Shown: positions 25,651 through 34,525, counted from the first letter of the stretch. The stretch: DNA of 64,000 nucleotides from Flavobacterium sp. SUN052 (GCF_028867935.1 NZ_JAPQNS010000001.1:806001-870000); one strand, 5' to 3'. Numbers and translations are program-made. Notes: generated by a model not told the origin, from the letters alone.

Positions 25651-28137
25651 ATGCTGCAAGTTTTTACGAAACGCCACTGGGCGTTGTGCCTGATTGGAAT
25701 TTTTTTATCAGGCATTTATAGTTGTCCACTGATAGCTAGTCCAGTCTTTCCGGTTCAATCTTCTGGTAATTCTACAGTACAAGCACCAACGTCGTTAACT
25801 GGCCTTGAAACAATAGAAAATGGGGTCATAAAAGTTGGTGTTAACGGACGCTACGGCGGTGCCATTACGTATCTTTCTACGGCTGGCGGCACCAACATGG
25901 TGAATAACTATGACTTAGGTCGACAGTTTCAAATTGCGCTTTACGGCGGTCCCAACGACTATTCTAAAAACGGCCATCCCTCCTGGGCTGGTTTGGGTTG
26001 GAACCCAATTCAGGCAGGTGATACCTACGGTAATGTGTCAGAAGTTGTCGCCTTCGATAAACAACCCAATCAGTTATACGTCAAAACAATTGGTAAGCAG
26101 TTCGCCCTAAACAACGTACCGGGCGAAGCCACAACAGAACACTGGATTAGCCTGTCGGGCAATGTGGTGAAAGTACACGCCCGGATTGAACTGAGTCGCT
26201 CTGACAGAACTCAGTACCAGGCCCGTACGCAGGAGTTTCCCTGTATGTATGTAAACGGGACATACAATAACATTTATACGTATCAGGGGAACAATCCGTA
26301 CGGCAACGGAACAATGACCAAACTGACGCCCCCCATTCCAATGGAATATCTCCGGCCTGTGACGGAACCATGGATGGCGGCTACCGACAAAAATGGCTTT
26401 GGTGTTGGCTTGTTTGCTCCCTATAATTATCAATGGACCAAAGCTTTTTTCGGGACCGATTTAAACGGCGGGGAATTTAGCAGCAGCTCTTCCTACGTAG
26501 CCAATACCCGGTTCGAGGTATTAGACCACAACATTGTTCACGAGTGGGATTATGAACTGATCGTGGGCAACATCAACGACATCAGAAACTACGTTTATAA
26601 GCAACCGCGTCTGCCTTCAACGATCAATTATACCTTCAATAACTCGCGTAAAGGCTGGTATTACAATAACGCAACGGATACGGGCTGGCCGATCCAGAAT
26701 CAGTTGCACATCATGATTTCGGATAAAGACCAGGGGCAAGCGAAGTCGCCAGCAGGATTCTGGCACGGTCGTGATAACAAAATACTGTATTTACGGGCTG
26801 CTTTCCAGGGTCAGACGGATAAGTTCAGGATTAACTGGCGGCAATTGAACGACCAGGAATTTTACGGTTTTTCTGACCGATATTTGGACTTTCCGATACT
26901 CGACGATGGGCAATTTCATACATACGCCATTGACCTGAGTCAGAAGGCGGGCTGGATTGATCAGGATATTATTCAGATCCAGCTACGACCACGGGCAGAA
27001 GGCCCCGCCGTGAATGGCTGGGTAAAAATTGAATACATCTCGACTGTCCCAGGCGGTGACCCGATTGTGTCAATTCCAACCACCCCGGTAACACCCCCAA
27101 CCACCACGCCTGTTACACCTCCCGTAGCCTCTACCGCTACAACCCCGCCTGTTACTACGGCTCCGCCCACTGTGACGATAACGGTACCACCAACGACAAC
27201 AGTTACTGTACCGCCAACTACCACAGTAACTACGCCACCAACAACGACAGTAACGACTCCACCTACAACTACGGTAACGACTCCGCCAACGACTACTGTC
27301 ACTGTGCCACCTACAACTACGGTAACAGTTCCGCCAACAACCACTGTAACAGTTCCGCCGACCACTACTGCTACAGTGCCCCCAACAACAACGGTAACGA
27401 ATCCGCCGGTTTCACCAATAACGTCTTCAACCGGAGTAGCACTAAAATTAATTGCTCCTATGTATGATTGCAATACAGGTGGACTGACGTTTAAATCGAC
27501 TGGTGGAAATGGCTCGCCCGTAGAATATATGGCTATTGGGGTTACCAACTGGACTACTAACCCCGATCAGCGTATCGACATTGGAGTGCGTCAGGACCCA
27601 CGTTCGCAACCAATCGTACTGATGGCCCGCCAGAGTGGGGTTGTTGTGTCGATGTCGTTTGATTTTCGGGCAAGTTGCCCCAACACACCCGTTTCGAGCA
27701 CTTCGACGCTACAACTAACCGCTCCCATCTACGACTGTATGACCGGGGGGCTCACGTTTCAATCGACCGGAGGGAACGGAACAACAGTAGAGTATAAAGC
27801 TGATGGTGTAACAGGCTGGACTACCAAGGTCAACCAGCGCATCGATATTGGGGTCATTCAAGATCCCACAAGCAAACCTTTGCTCCTGATGGCCCGCCAA
27901 AATGGCATAACCGTTTCGTATATGTTCGATTTTCGGGCTGTTTGCCCCGGCGTGAGTCCCCCATTGCCTTCACTTATACCGGTAGTAACTACCCCCACGC
28001 CAACGGTGCCGCCACCAACTATTAAGAGCCCGATTATAAAAGGGGGCGTTCAGGACACGGTTCAGCCGAGAGACCAAAATACTTCGTCTACTTGTTTATG
28101 CCCGGTTATAACGATTAAACGAGTACGCAAACCGTAA
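25651..28137 (+). CDS. Secreted repeat protein with Thr/Pro linker and two copies of an unnamed ~80-residue domain
   Basis: 828 residues with an N-terminal signal segment (FLSGIYSCPLIASPVFP). Residues ~50-470 are a large globular region with many Gly, Asn, Trp and Tyr (GGAITYLSTAGGTNMVNNYD, EHWISLSGNVVKVHARIEL), reminiscent of a carbohydrate-active or carbohydrate-binding beta protein, but I do not recognise the family. Residues ~475-590 are a low-complexity linker of about ten TVTxPPTT units. Two ~80-residue repeats follow (nt 27444-27690 and 27702-27945), each with STGGNG near the start, a WTT motif and LMARQ near the end. The same domain occurs twice in the protein at 61002-63743. Unlike that protein, this one has no obvious T9SS sorting domain: it ends Cys-rich and basic (CLCPVITIKRVRKP). 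Confidence 0.8.
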   Translation: MLQVFTKRHWALCLIGIFLSGIYSCPLIASPVFPVQSSGNSTVQAPTSLTGLETIENGVIKVGVNGRYGGAITYLSTAGGTNMVNNYDLGRQFQIALYGGPNDYSKNGHPSWAGLGWNPIQAGDTYGNVSEVVAFDKQPNQLYVKTIGKQFALNNVPGEATTEHWISLSGNVVKVHARIELSRSDRTQYQARTQEFPCMYVNGTYNNIYTYQGNNPYGNGTMTKLTPPIPMEYLRPVTEPWMAATDKNGFGVGLFAPYNYQWTKAFFGTDLNGGEFSSSSSYVANTRFEVLDHNIVHEWDYELIVGNINDIRNYVYKQPRLPSTINYTFNNSRKGWYYNNATDTGWPIQNQLHIMISDKDQGQAKSPAGFWHGRDNKILYLRAAFQGQTDKFRINWRQLNDQEFYGFSDRYLDFPILDDGQFHTYAIDLSQKAGWIDQDIIQIQLRPRAEGPAVNGWVKIEYISTVPGGDPIVSIPTTPVTPPTTTPVTPPVASTATTPPVTTAPPTVTITVPPTTTVTVPPTTTVTTPPTTTVTTPPTTTVTTPPTTTVTVPPTTTVTVPPTTTVTVPPTTTATVPPTTTVTNPPVSPITSSTGVALKLIAPMYDCNTGGLTFKSTGGNGSPVEYMAIGVTNWTTNPDQRIDIGVRQDPRSQPIVLMARQSGVVVSMSFDFRASCPNTPVSSTSTLQLTAPIYDCMTGGLTFQSTGGNGTTVEYKADGVTGWTTKVNQRIDIGVIQDPTSKPLLLMARQNGITVSYMFDFRAVCPGVSPPLPSLIPVVTTPTPTVPPPTIKSPIIKGGVQDTVQPRDQNTSSTCLCPVITIKRVRKP
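27175..27413 (+). repeat. Tandem 24-bp coding repeat (TVTxPPTT units)
   Basis: About ten units encoding TVT-(V/T/A/N)-PPTT form an extended, probably O-glycosylated or stiff linker. Codons vary between units (ACA, ACC, ACG, ACT for Thr; CCA, CCG, CCT, CCC for Pro), so the DNA repeat is much less exact than the protein repeat. Confidence 0.85.
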
Positions 28138-28204
28138 ACAGATCAGTAGGTAATCACCACGGCAAAGTTTACCCTGTAGTGTATTTCCTTTTATCGTTTA
28201 CTGT

Positions 28205-29764
28205 ATGAAGACCATTTTATTGGGTGGAATTGGAGCCGTAATCCTGACGGGATTCCTGGTCGCATTTCGGCCTCCGATGTATAGTTCGGCTCCCAGGCAC
28301 GCAGCCGCATCGCCTAAAAATATCATCTATATTCTGGCCGACGACCATCGGTACGATTTTATGGGTTTTACCGGCAAAGTGGCCGGGCTAAAAACGCCTA
28401 ATCTCGACCGGCTGGCCAATGAGGGCGCGCATGTGCGCAACGCTTTTGTTGGCACTGCCCTCTGCTCGCCCAGTCGGGCCAGTATCCTGACCGGGCAGTA
28501 TGCCCATACTCACAAAGTTGTCGACAATTTTGCCCCGCTGACACCCGGCCTTAAGTTCTTTCCTCAATACCTGAAGCAGGCAGGATACAAAACGGCATTT
28601 CTGGGCAAATGGCATATGGGCAATACCGATGATTCGCCCCAGCCAGGATTCGATTATTGGTTGAGTTTTAAGGGGCAGGGCGTGTACTACAACCCAACAT
28701 TCAACATCAACGGCAAGCAAGTGGTCCACGGCGATAGTGCCTATACGTCAGATCTGCTCACCGACTATGCGGTGAAGTGGATGAGTTCGCTGGACAAAAG
28801 CAAGCCGTTTTGTCTATATCTATCGCATAAGGCCGTTCACGCTGAGTTTCAGCCCGCCCGACGGCACAAGGGTATGTATCGGAACATTCCGATCAATTAC
28901 CCGCAAACCATGTATCTGACGGCTACTGACACCAGCAAGGTGTTTGGTCCTAAAACAGCACAAAGTCCCGAAACAAAAGCGTTAACAGTCAATATGGCTG
29001 ATATGCCTGCCTGGGTGAAAAACCAGCGGGGCAGCTGGCACGGTGTCGATTATATGTACCACGGGCAGATTGCCTTTAATGATTTTTACCGGCAATACTG
29101 CGAAACCCTGATGGGCGTGGACGATAGTGTCGGCCGGATTTTGAAGTGGCTTGAGGATAATAACCTGTCTGAAACGACGATGGTAGTCTACATGGGCGAC
29201 AATGGGTTTAGCTTCGGCGAACACGGCCTCATCGACAAGCGTCACATGTACGAAGAGTCAATGCGGGTGCCGCTCCTGATTCGCTGTCCGGCCCTGATAA
29301 AACCCGCTACCAAACTGGAACAGGTAATTCAGAATATTGATATAGCCCCCACGTTTCTGGCCTATGCAGGATTACCCAAACCGACTCAGATGCAGGGAAA
29401 TTCCTTCTTGCCTTTCCTGAAAGGAGAGACAGCCGGAACTACGGACCGACCCTGGCGTGATCGGGCTTTTTATGAATATTATTGGGAGCCCGATTTCCCG
29501 CAGACACCCACCATGTTTGGAGTGCGAACCGGGCGATACAAATACATATTCAACTACGGCGTTTGGGATGCCAATGAATTGTATGATTTGCAAACTGATC
29601 CACTCGAAGCGAACAACCTGATTCGGAGCAAAGACCATCAGGACATTGCTAAAGATCTACGAAACCAGGTATTCGACTGGCTTGAATCAACGGGTGGCTT
29701 GCAGATTCCATTACATCCTGTTCGCCAAAAACGGAATGATCACCGTTATAAGGGTACTTACTAA
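28205..29764 (+). CDS. Exported Cys-type sulfatase (arylsulfatase A family)
   Basis: Type I sulfatase that hydrolyses sulfate esters after its active-site Cys becomes formylglycine. The 519 residues start with a membrane-targeting segment (TILLGGIGAVILTGFLVAF). NIIYILADDHRYD provides metal-binding Asp residues, and LCSPSRASILTGQYAH is the sulfatase signature with C87 as the formylglycine site (CxPSR). FLGKWHMG, VVYMGDNGFSFGEHG and DKRHMYEESMRVPLLI complete the active site. The FGE gene starts 8 nt downstream, so substrate and maturase are in one operon. The natural substrate (glycan or small ester) is not readable. Confidence 0.95.
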   Translation: MKTILLGGIGAVILTGFLVAFRPPMYSSAPRHAAASPKNIIYILADDHRYDFMGFTGKVAGLKTPNLDRLANEGAHVRNAFVGTALCSPSRASILTGQYAHTHKVVDNFAPLTPGLKFFPQYLKQAGYKTAFLGKWHMGNTDDSPQPGFDYWLSFKGQGVYYNPTFNINGKQVVHGDSAYTSDLLTDYAVKWMSSLDKSKPFCLYLSHKAVHAEFQPARRHKGMYRNIPINYPQTMYLTATDTSKVFGPKTAQSPETKALTVNMADMPAWVKNQRGSWHGVDYMYHGQIAFNDFYRQYCETLMGVDDSVGRILKWLEDNNLSETTMVVYMGDNGFSFGEHGLIDKRHMYEESMRVPLLIRCPALIKPATKLEQVIQNIDIAPTFLAYAGLPKPTQMQGNSFLPFLKGETAGTTDRPWRDRAFYEYYWEPDFPQTPTMFGVRTGRYKYIFNYGVWDANELYDLQTDPLEANNLIRSKDHQDIAKDLRNQVFDWLESTGGLQIPLHPVRQKRNDHRYKGTY

Positions 29765-29772
29765 CTGTTGGA

Positions 29773-30822
29773 ATGAATTGTAACAAAATATATAATGGGC
29801 TGATAATCGTTTTGCTTTCTGGCGGCTTCGTAAGTTGCCAGTCAGAAACTAAATCGACTACTTCAGCCGATACACAAACGGCTCCCGCTACGGCAGAGAT
29901 CCCCAAACCCGTATTGTCAACTCGTGGTAAAACGGACGAAATGGCCTGGATTCCGGGTGGCTCGTTTCAGATGGGAGCAGAGGATTTTACCGATTCTCAG
30001 CCCGTTCATATGGTTAGGGTGAATGGATTCTGGATGGATGAGCACGAAGTGACCAACGCGCAGTTTGCCAAGTTTGTAAAGGCAACCGGGTATCGAACCG
30101 TCGCCGAACGTCCACTTAATCCGAAGGATTACCCGCAGGTGCCGCCCGATCAACTGGTGCCCGGCTCGGCGGTATTTACGCCAACTCCGCAGCCCGTATC
30201 GAAAGATAACCCCCTGCAATGGTGGCGCTACGTGGCGGGCGCGAACTGGCAGCATCCGAACGGGCCGGAAAGCTCGATCACTGGTCATGAAAATGAACCG
30301 GTTGTGCATGTTAGCTATGAAGATGCCTTGGCCTATGCAAACTGGGCCGGTAAACGACTGCCAACCGAAGCCGAATGGGAGTTTGCTGCCCAGGGTGGTA
30401 AAGGCTACCGGACCTACTACTGGGGCAGTGAGCTCAACCCCGGCGGAAAATGGATGGCCAATATTTACCAGGGCGACTTTCCGCATCGTAACACTCGTGA
30501 AGACGGTTTTGCGGGCGCGGCACCCGTAAAAACGTTTCCGGCAAATCCGTATGGTTTGTATGATATGGATGGCAATGTGTGGGAGTGGTGCCAGGATTTT
30601 TACCGGCCCGACTATTATGCACAATCGCCGGGCAATAACCCGCAAGGGCCATCGGATAGTTACGACCCTGATGAGCCCGGTGCGGTAAAGCGAGTGCAGC
30701 GGGGTGGCTCGTTTTTATGCAGCGACCAATATTGCATTCGTTACAAAGCGGGTAGCCGGGGTAAAGGCGAAATAACGAGTGGCAGTGATAACCTCGGTTT
30801 TCGTTGCGTTCGGGATAAATAA
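29773..30822 (+). CDS. Formylglycine-generating enzyme (SUMF1 family)
   Basis: 349 residues with a lipoprotein-type N-terminus (GLIIVLLSGGFVSCQSE). The FGE-sulfatase fold begins at MAWIPGGSFQMGAEDF and includes WMDEHEVTNAQFAKFV, WAGKRLPTEAEWEFAAQGG, YDMDGNVWEWCQDFY and the end RGGSFLCSDQYCIRYKAGSRG…NLGFRC. The active-site pair C316 and C321 has the C-x4-C spacing of true aerobic FGEs, which many FGE-fold proteins lack. It likely converts C87 of the adjacent sulfatase to formylglycine. Because it looks exported as a lipoprotein, maturation may happen in the periplasm, with copper and oxygen as in the family. Confidence 0.93.
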   Translation: MNCNKIYNGLIIVLLSGGFVSCQSETKSTTSADTQTAPATAEIPKPVLSTRGKTDEMAWIPGGSFQMGAEDFTDSQPVHMVRVNGFWMDEHEVTNAQFAKFVKATGYRTVAERPLNPKDYPQVPPDQLVPGSAVFTPTPQPVSKDNPLQWWRYVAGANWQHPNGPESSITGHENEPVVHVSYEDALAYANWAGKRLPTEAEWEFAAQGGKGYRTYYWGSELNPGGKWMANIYQGDFPHRNTREDGFAGAAPVKTFPANPYGLYDMDGNVWEWCQDFYRPDYYAQSPGNNPQGPSDSYDPDEPGAVKRVQRGGSFLCSDQYCIRYKAGSRGKGEITSGSDNLGFRCVRDK

Positions 30823-30828
30823 ACAGAA

Positions 30829-31977
30829 TTATTCGATTTTGATCATACGCTCGATGACCCGTTGCGTACCGGCTTTGGTACCCTTGCTCGTTATGTCGCG
30901 GTCAAATGGGCGGTTTATGTTGTTGCCAGCCAGATCTTCGAGCCGAGTCTCAACCTGTAGTTGGTAGGTGCCCGCCTGCCAGGGGTTTGTCGGTTTGAAA
31001 AAAACTCGTTTTTCTTCATCGCTAAGCTGCCAAACGCCCGAAACGGGTTTTCCGGCTTTATCTAAAACAGAAAGCGTTTCAGTCAACAAGCTATAATCGA
31101 GCGCTTCACCGAATGCCACGCCCAGTGGTTGTACACTACCCGATTTGGGTTGCTGAATGGCCCAAGTCGACGGAGCAGGAGAGAGGCTATCTCGTTGAAC
31201 GGCCAGGAAAGTTTTGGTTTGTGATTTTCCCAGCAAAGCGCCTTGCTGGTCGGGCCAGTTACCTGAAACGATCAATTGATACTGGCTATCCCCTTGTAAA
31301 GGGGTTCCTAATCGTTTGTTAGGTTGCAGATCTCGTTTTATGCGTCCGGGGTCGAGCCAGAGCGTAAGCAGGGTCCGGTCGGCATTCCAGAGTTCAGGCT
31401 GAAGATCAAGAAATACGCCCTGCAACGTATCGGTGTTGTTTTTTAATAAGGCAACGTATTGCTGGGACTGACCTTCGCGCATAGGCCTCGAAAATCGGAG
31501 ATATATTTTCAGCAAGTTATCCGGCAATGAATCCTGAGTAGGATAAATAGCCAGTAAGGCGGGTTTATCATTCGAGTCTAAAGTAGGGATAGCGATTTCG
31601 CCTAGTTGCCTGCCTTTCGCCCAGACGGTGTAGCGTAAACCACGGGTAAAGGGCACCAGGGGTTCAAAAATGACCTCGTTACCAACTGCCTGATAACTGC
31701 CTGCAATAGATGTTTCTTTTCCCGCTAACTTGACTGACAGTACTTTATCCAGTGAATCAGCTGGGATAGCTGAAACTAAGTGTAGAGGAATGGCCAGCCC
31801 AGTAGCGCGTTTGTCGTGCCAACAGATGGTGAGGTTTGTTTCCTCGGCGCGATGGCAGGAAACCAATAGCCCGGAAACAAAAAAAATCAGGTTACACACC
31901 GTGTATAACCTGATTGCTGGTTGATGAAGGGATTTATAAATACCGATCACTGGATGTCCAAAGATCAAGGCTGCCAT
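30829..31977 (-). CDS. Ig-like domain lipoprotein (SbsA/Big_5-type)
   Basis: 382 residues as drawn from the ATG at 31977, which overlaps the upstream gene by 44 nt. The signal LIFFVSGLLVSCHRAEE contains a lipobox (LVSC), so the N-terminus must include it; a GTG at 31899 is another possible start. Segments PALLAIYPTQDSLPDNLLKIYLRFSRPM and YQLQVETRLEDLAGNN match bacterial Ig-like domains of the SbsA type. An intrinsic terminator lies inside the signal-peptide codons (31879-31915). It is convergent with the FGE gene (6-nt gap). Function unknown; probably surface or periplasmic. Confidence 0.75.
   Translation of the reverse strand: MAALIFGHPVIGIYKSLHQPAIRLYTVCNLIFFVSGLLVSCHRAEETNLTICWHDKRATGLAIPLHLVSAIPADSLDKVLSVKLAGKETSIAGSYQAVGNEVIFEPLVPFTRGLRYTVWAKGRQLGEIAIPTLDSNDKPALLAIYPTQDSLPDNLLKIYLRFSRPMREGQSQQYVALLKNNTDTLQGVFLDLQPELWNADRTLLTLWLDPGRIKRDLQPNKRLGTPLQGDSQYQLIVSGNWPDQQGALLGKSQTKTFLAVQRDSLSPAPSTWAIQQPKSGSVQPLGVAFGEALDYSLLTETLSVLDKAGKPVSGVWQLSDEEKRVFFKPTNPWQAGTYQLQVETRLEDLAGNNINRPFDRDITSKGTKAGTQRVIERMIKIE
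31879..31915 (-). terminator. Intrinsic terminator of the beta-propeller gene, inside the next gene's 5' coding region
   Basis: On the minus strand a 13-bp stem (outer arms AAUCAGGUUA/UAACCUGAUU, one G-U pair) closes a 5-nt loop and runs into eight U residues (31886-31879). It lies 19-55 nt after the stop at 31934, a usual terminator position. It also overlaps the codons of the lipoprotein signal of the downstream Ig-like gene. Confidence 0.7.
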
Positions 31978-33046
31978 TGGAGCGACGCTGTAACAGAATC
32001 ATGCGTGAATCATCGAGTTTATCAATCTGAACCACGTTTGTCAAAGGTAACGATACAAAATCGACACCGGCTGTGGCAAAGTTTTCTACAACGGGAGTTG
32101 TCAAGGAACCCTGATAAGCCTCAATATTCTTGTATTTTACCTTAAAGACAGGGCGGCTTGAATTAGCCATAATCAGGAATGACTCATTGCCTTTGGTCAG
32201 CGTAATAATGTCGAGGGGCGAATTACCACTACCCATCTCGGCAACTGTCCGGCCTTTTACGTGGCTTCCTGCCTTCAATTCGTCGAGTGGAAATAACACC
32301 AATGGCGTGCAGGTATAGCTGGCCAGTAGGTATTTTTTGCCTTTTATCTCGGCCGTGGTAAAGGTCTTGATGGGAGCCATTGTTTCGTACTTGCCGTGGG
32401 CCGCGTGGTAGATTTCGAGAGACGCCTGATCCTGGGCGTTGGTAAATGGAAATGGAATGCTACGGAATGTAGAGCCAAACTCCTGGTTCGATAACCCACT
32501 GACCAATACTTTTCCGTCAGCAAAACCAATATCCGAGATTGAAGCAACCCGCATTGATTCGCCCCGTTGGTTTTTAGCATCTTCGCTCGCCACATTGGTT
32601 AACGCCAACATCGAGAACGGAACCTCTTTCAGCGAAACAGGGGTAAGTTTATCCCCCACAATTTTGAGCAGCACGGGCGTGCCATCACTGTGTTGCACCC
32701 CGCAATACACCGCCTTCGATGTTGGGTTAACGGCAATGTCCTGAATCGAGATGTTTTTTACCTCGGTTCCCAAAAGTGTAGCAATCTGCTGGTCGATATT
32801 CTTGACGTCGACCGCAGCGGCCTTGTCCCCTTGGGCAACGTCTTTTGTGTCGATGGCAAAAACAGAGGCACTCCGTCCGTCGCCAATGAACAGGACCCCA
32901 TCGGGACCAAACGTAAGCGCATTGATAGACTTGATGGCGGGAGTACCCGTCACAAAGCCATACTTGTTGGTGACCGAGCGGGAGGTTGTGGCCAGTAATA
33001 AAAGGCCAGCGCAACCAACGGCCAGTACAGCATACAGTTTTTTCAT
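31934..33046 (-). CDS. Secreted beta-propeller-like protein
   Basis: 370 residues with a signal peptide (MKKLYAVLAVGCAGLLLLATT). Repeats such as SINALTFGPDGVLFIGDGRSASVFAID, SIQDIAVNPTSKAVYCGVQ and VASISDIGFADGKVLVSGL are blade-like, so a beta-propeller is likely. No catalytic motif or named family recognised. It lies upstream of the Ig-like lipoprotein gene in the same direction, so the two may be a functional pair. The start is the first Met and gives an ideal signal peptide. Confidence 0.78.
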   Translation of the reverse strand: MKKLYAVLAVGCAGLLLLATTSRSVTNKYGFVTGTPAIKSINALTFGPDGVLFIGDGRSASVFAIDTKDVAQGDKAAAVDVKNIDQQIATLLGTEVKNISIQDIAVNPTSKAVYCGVQHSDGTPVLLKIVGDKLTPVSLKEVPFSMLALTNVASEDAKNQRGESMRVASISDIGFADGKVLVSGLSNQEFGSTFRSIPFPFTNAQDQASLEIYHAAHGKYETMAPIKTFTTAEIKGKKYLLASYTCTPLVLFPLDELKAGSHVKGRTVAEMGSGNSPLDIITLTKGNESFLIMANSSRPVFKVKYKNIEAYQGSLTTPVVENFATAGVDFVSLPLTNVVQIDKLDDSRMILLQRRSNGSLDLWTSSDRYL

Positions 33047-33140
33047 TTTTGTAAACGTTAGTTAGTTGTGAATAAGCTGATTTATAGTACCGTCGTGGGT
33101 TACAGAGACTCTAGTTGAAAAATCTGCGATTGAATAAATG

Positions 33141-33148
33141 CAAATTTA
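33141..33148 (-). promoter_or_regulatory. Candidate -7 box (TAAATTTG) for the beta-propeller gene
   Basis: The minus strand reads TAAATTTG, a full match to TAnnTTTG, 94 nt before the ATG at 33046. No ideally spaced TTG upstream element. Confidence 0.35.
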
Positions 33149-33294
33149 ACTAACCAAAACAACACCTTTTACTCAACGCATTTATCCATAATAGACTACC
33201 TGCACCGGAACACCGACAGATGTCTAGTTTTAACCGACAGGATCGTGTTGGAGGTGTAGAGGAAGTTTATTGGTTGAACGTAGTTGTGGTCGAG

Positions 33295-33414
33295 TTGCTG
33301 ACGCTTTAGGGCTTCGACTCCGCTCAGCCTGACCCAGCAGTTGACTCAAAACAGGCAGCTGTACCAAGGTGGACTGTCAGGCTGAGCGGAGTCGAAGCCC
33401 TAAAGCGTCAGCAA
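33295..33414. repeat. Dispersed hairpin repeat, copy A
   Basis: Perfect 39-bp arms (33295-33333 and 33376-33414) around a 42-nt loop. Outer ends are TTGCTGACGC/GCGTCAGCAA and the core is CTTCGACTCCGCTCAG. Same family as copies at 35071, 36646 and 43748. It fills the 400-nt gap between the beta-propeller gene and kduI, in which I see no gene. Confidence 0.9.
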
Positions 33415-33448
33415 TTTTAAACTTGTTCTACATGATATTGATTATTCC

Positions 33449-34333
33449 CTAGCGCAAGTCATTAATGGCGCAGAAATCCATATCGCCATAGTCCAGGTTT
33501 TCGCCAGCCATACCCCAGATAAACGTATAGTTTGAGGTGCCCGAACCTGAGTGGATAGACCAGTTTGGCGAGATCACAGCTTGTTCGTTCTGCATCCAGA
33601 TGTGGCGGGTTTCCTGTGGTTGACCCATAAAATGGCAAACACTCTGCCCTTTAGGAACTTCAAAATAAAAATACACTTCCATGCGCCGGTCGTGGGTGTG
33701 AGCAGGCATGGTGTTCCAAACGCTACCAGGTTTTAGTTCGGTCATACCCATTTGCAGTTGACAGGTTGGTAACACGCTATTGACCAGTACTTTGTTGATG
33801 GTGCGGTGGTTAGCCGTTTCCATACTGCCTAACTCAACCACTTCGGCTTCGCCCCGCGACACTTTACGGGTTGGATAGGAGTGATGGGCTGGTGTTGAGT
33901 TCAGGTAAAACTTGGCTGGATTAGCGCTGTCATGCGATTCAAAGGTGACTTGCTGGGTACCCTGTCCGATATAGAGCGCTTCTTTGTAGTCCACATCATA
34001 CGAAACTCCATCTGCAACCACGCGGCCGGGGCCACCCACGTTGATCATACCCAACTCCCGACGCTCAAGAAAATAGGCCGCTTTCAATTGCTCAGGAGTT
34101 TCCAGCGTAAGTGAACCCGTAACGGGCATAATACCACCAGTCAGGTAGCGGTCGAAAAATGACAATGTCCAGCGAAACTGGTCCGCTACAAACAGCTTTT
34201 CGATCAGGAAATTCTGCCGTAGTTGATCCGTATTCATTGTTTTTACCTCAGTGGGTGAGCTGGCGTATCGGCTCTCAAAGGCAATTGCAGGTTTGGTAGT
34301 GCTGTCTGTGTGTATGGTTGTTTCGGGTTGCAT
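33449..34333 (-). CDS. kduI: 5-dehydro-4-deoxy-D-glucuronate isomerase KduI
   Basis: KduI converts 5-keto-4-deoxyuronate to 3-deoxy-D-glycero-2,5-hexodiulosonate in pectin and other uronate breakdown. The cupin shows GGIMPVTGSLTLET, YFLERRELGMINVGGPG, PAKFYLNSTPAHHSYPTRKV, the zinc-binding MPAHTHDRRMEVYFYF and GQPQETRHIWMQNEQAVISPNWSIHSG, closely following E. coli KduI. The open frame reaches 34519, but the extra 62 residues are not family-like, so I start at 34333 (294 residues). A later Met near residue 31 is also possible. A FucP-like transporter is nearby on the same strand; KduD was not found. Confidence 0.96.
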   Translation of the reverse strand: MQPETTIHTDSTTKPAIAFESRYASSPTEVKTMNTDQLRQNFLIEKLFVADQFRWTLSFFDRYLTGGIMPVTGSLTLETPEQLKAAYFLERRELGMINVGGPGRVVADGVSYDVDYKEALYIGQGTQQVTFESHDSANPAKFYLNSTPAHHSYPTRKVSRGEAEVVELGSMETANHRTINKVLVNSVLPTCQLQMGMTELKPGSVWNTMPAHTHDRRMEVYFYFEVPKGQSVCHFMGQPQETRHIWMQNEQAVISPNWSIHSGSGTSNYTFIWGMAGENLDYGDMDFCAINDLR

Positions 34334-34525
34334 AGCAATAATTTTCGCTGAAAAGACTCTGTATGTTTTGGTAAAAATAAGCCGTAATACGCGTTTGCCT
34401 ACCCATTCTTTCGGGAAGAGAGACCGACTCACCCAAATCAGAAGTCCAGGATCTGCCAGTAAATCAATAAGTAAGAGATACCCACTGATAGATTTGTACC
34501 TTTCTACAAATTCCATCAAACGATA

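Noticed and set aside
27175..27413. Regular 24-bp repeats that might look like a CRISPR array
   Set aside because: No unique spacers; the units are contiguous, coding and vary only at synonymous positions.
26973..27548. Minus-strand open frame rich in VVVGGTVTVVVGG repeats
   Set aside because: It is only the antisense reading of the TVTxPPTT linker in the secreted repeat protein; periodic DNA keeps the other strand open.
25651..28137. Type IX secretion cargo
   Set aside because: The protein shares the ~80-residue domain with the T9SS protein at 61002, but its C-terminus lacks the sorting-domain pattern (it ends Cys-rich and basic).
34334..34519. N-terminal extension of kduI (62 residues)
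   Set aside because: Not related to KduI, which normally starts close to 34333; simply an open stretch upstream in the divergent promoter region.
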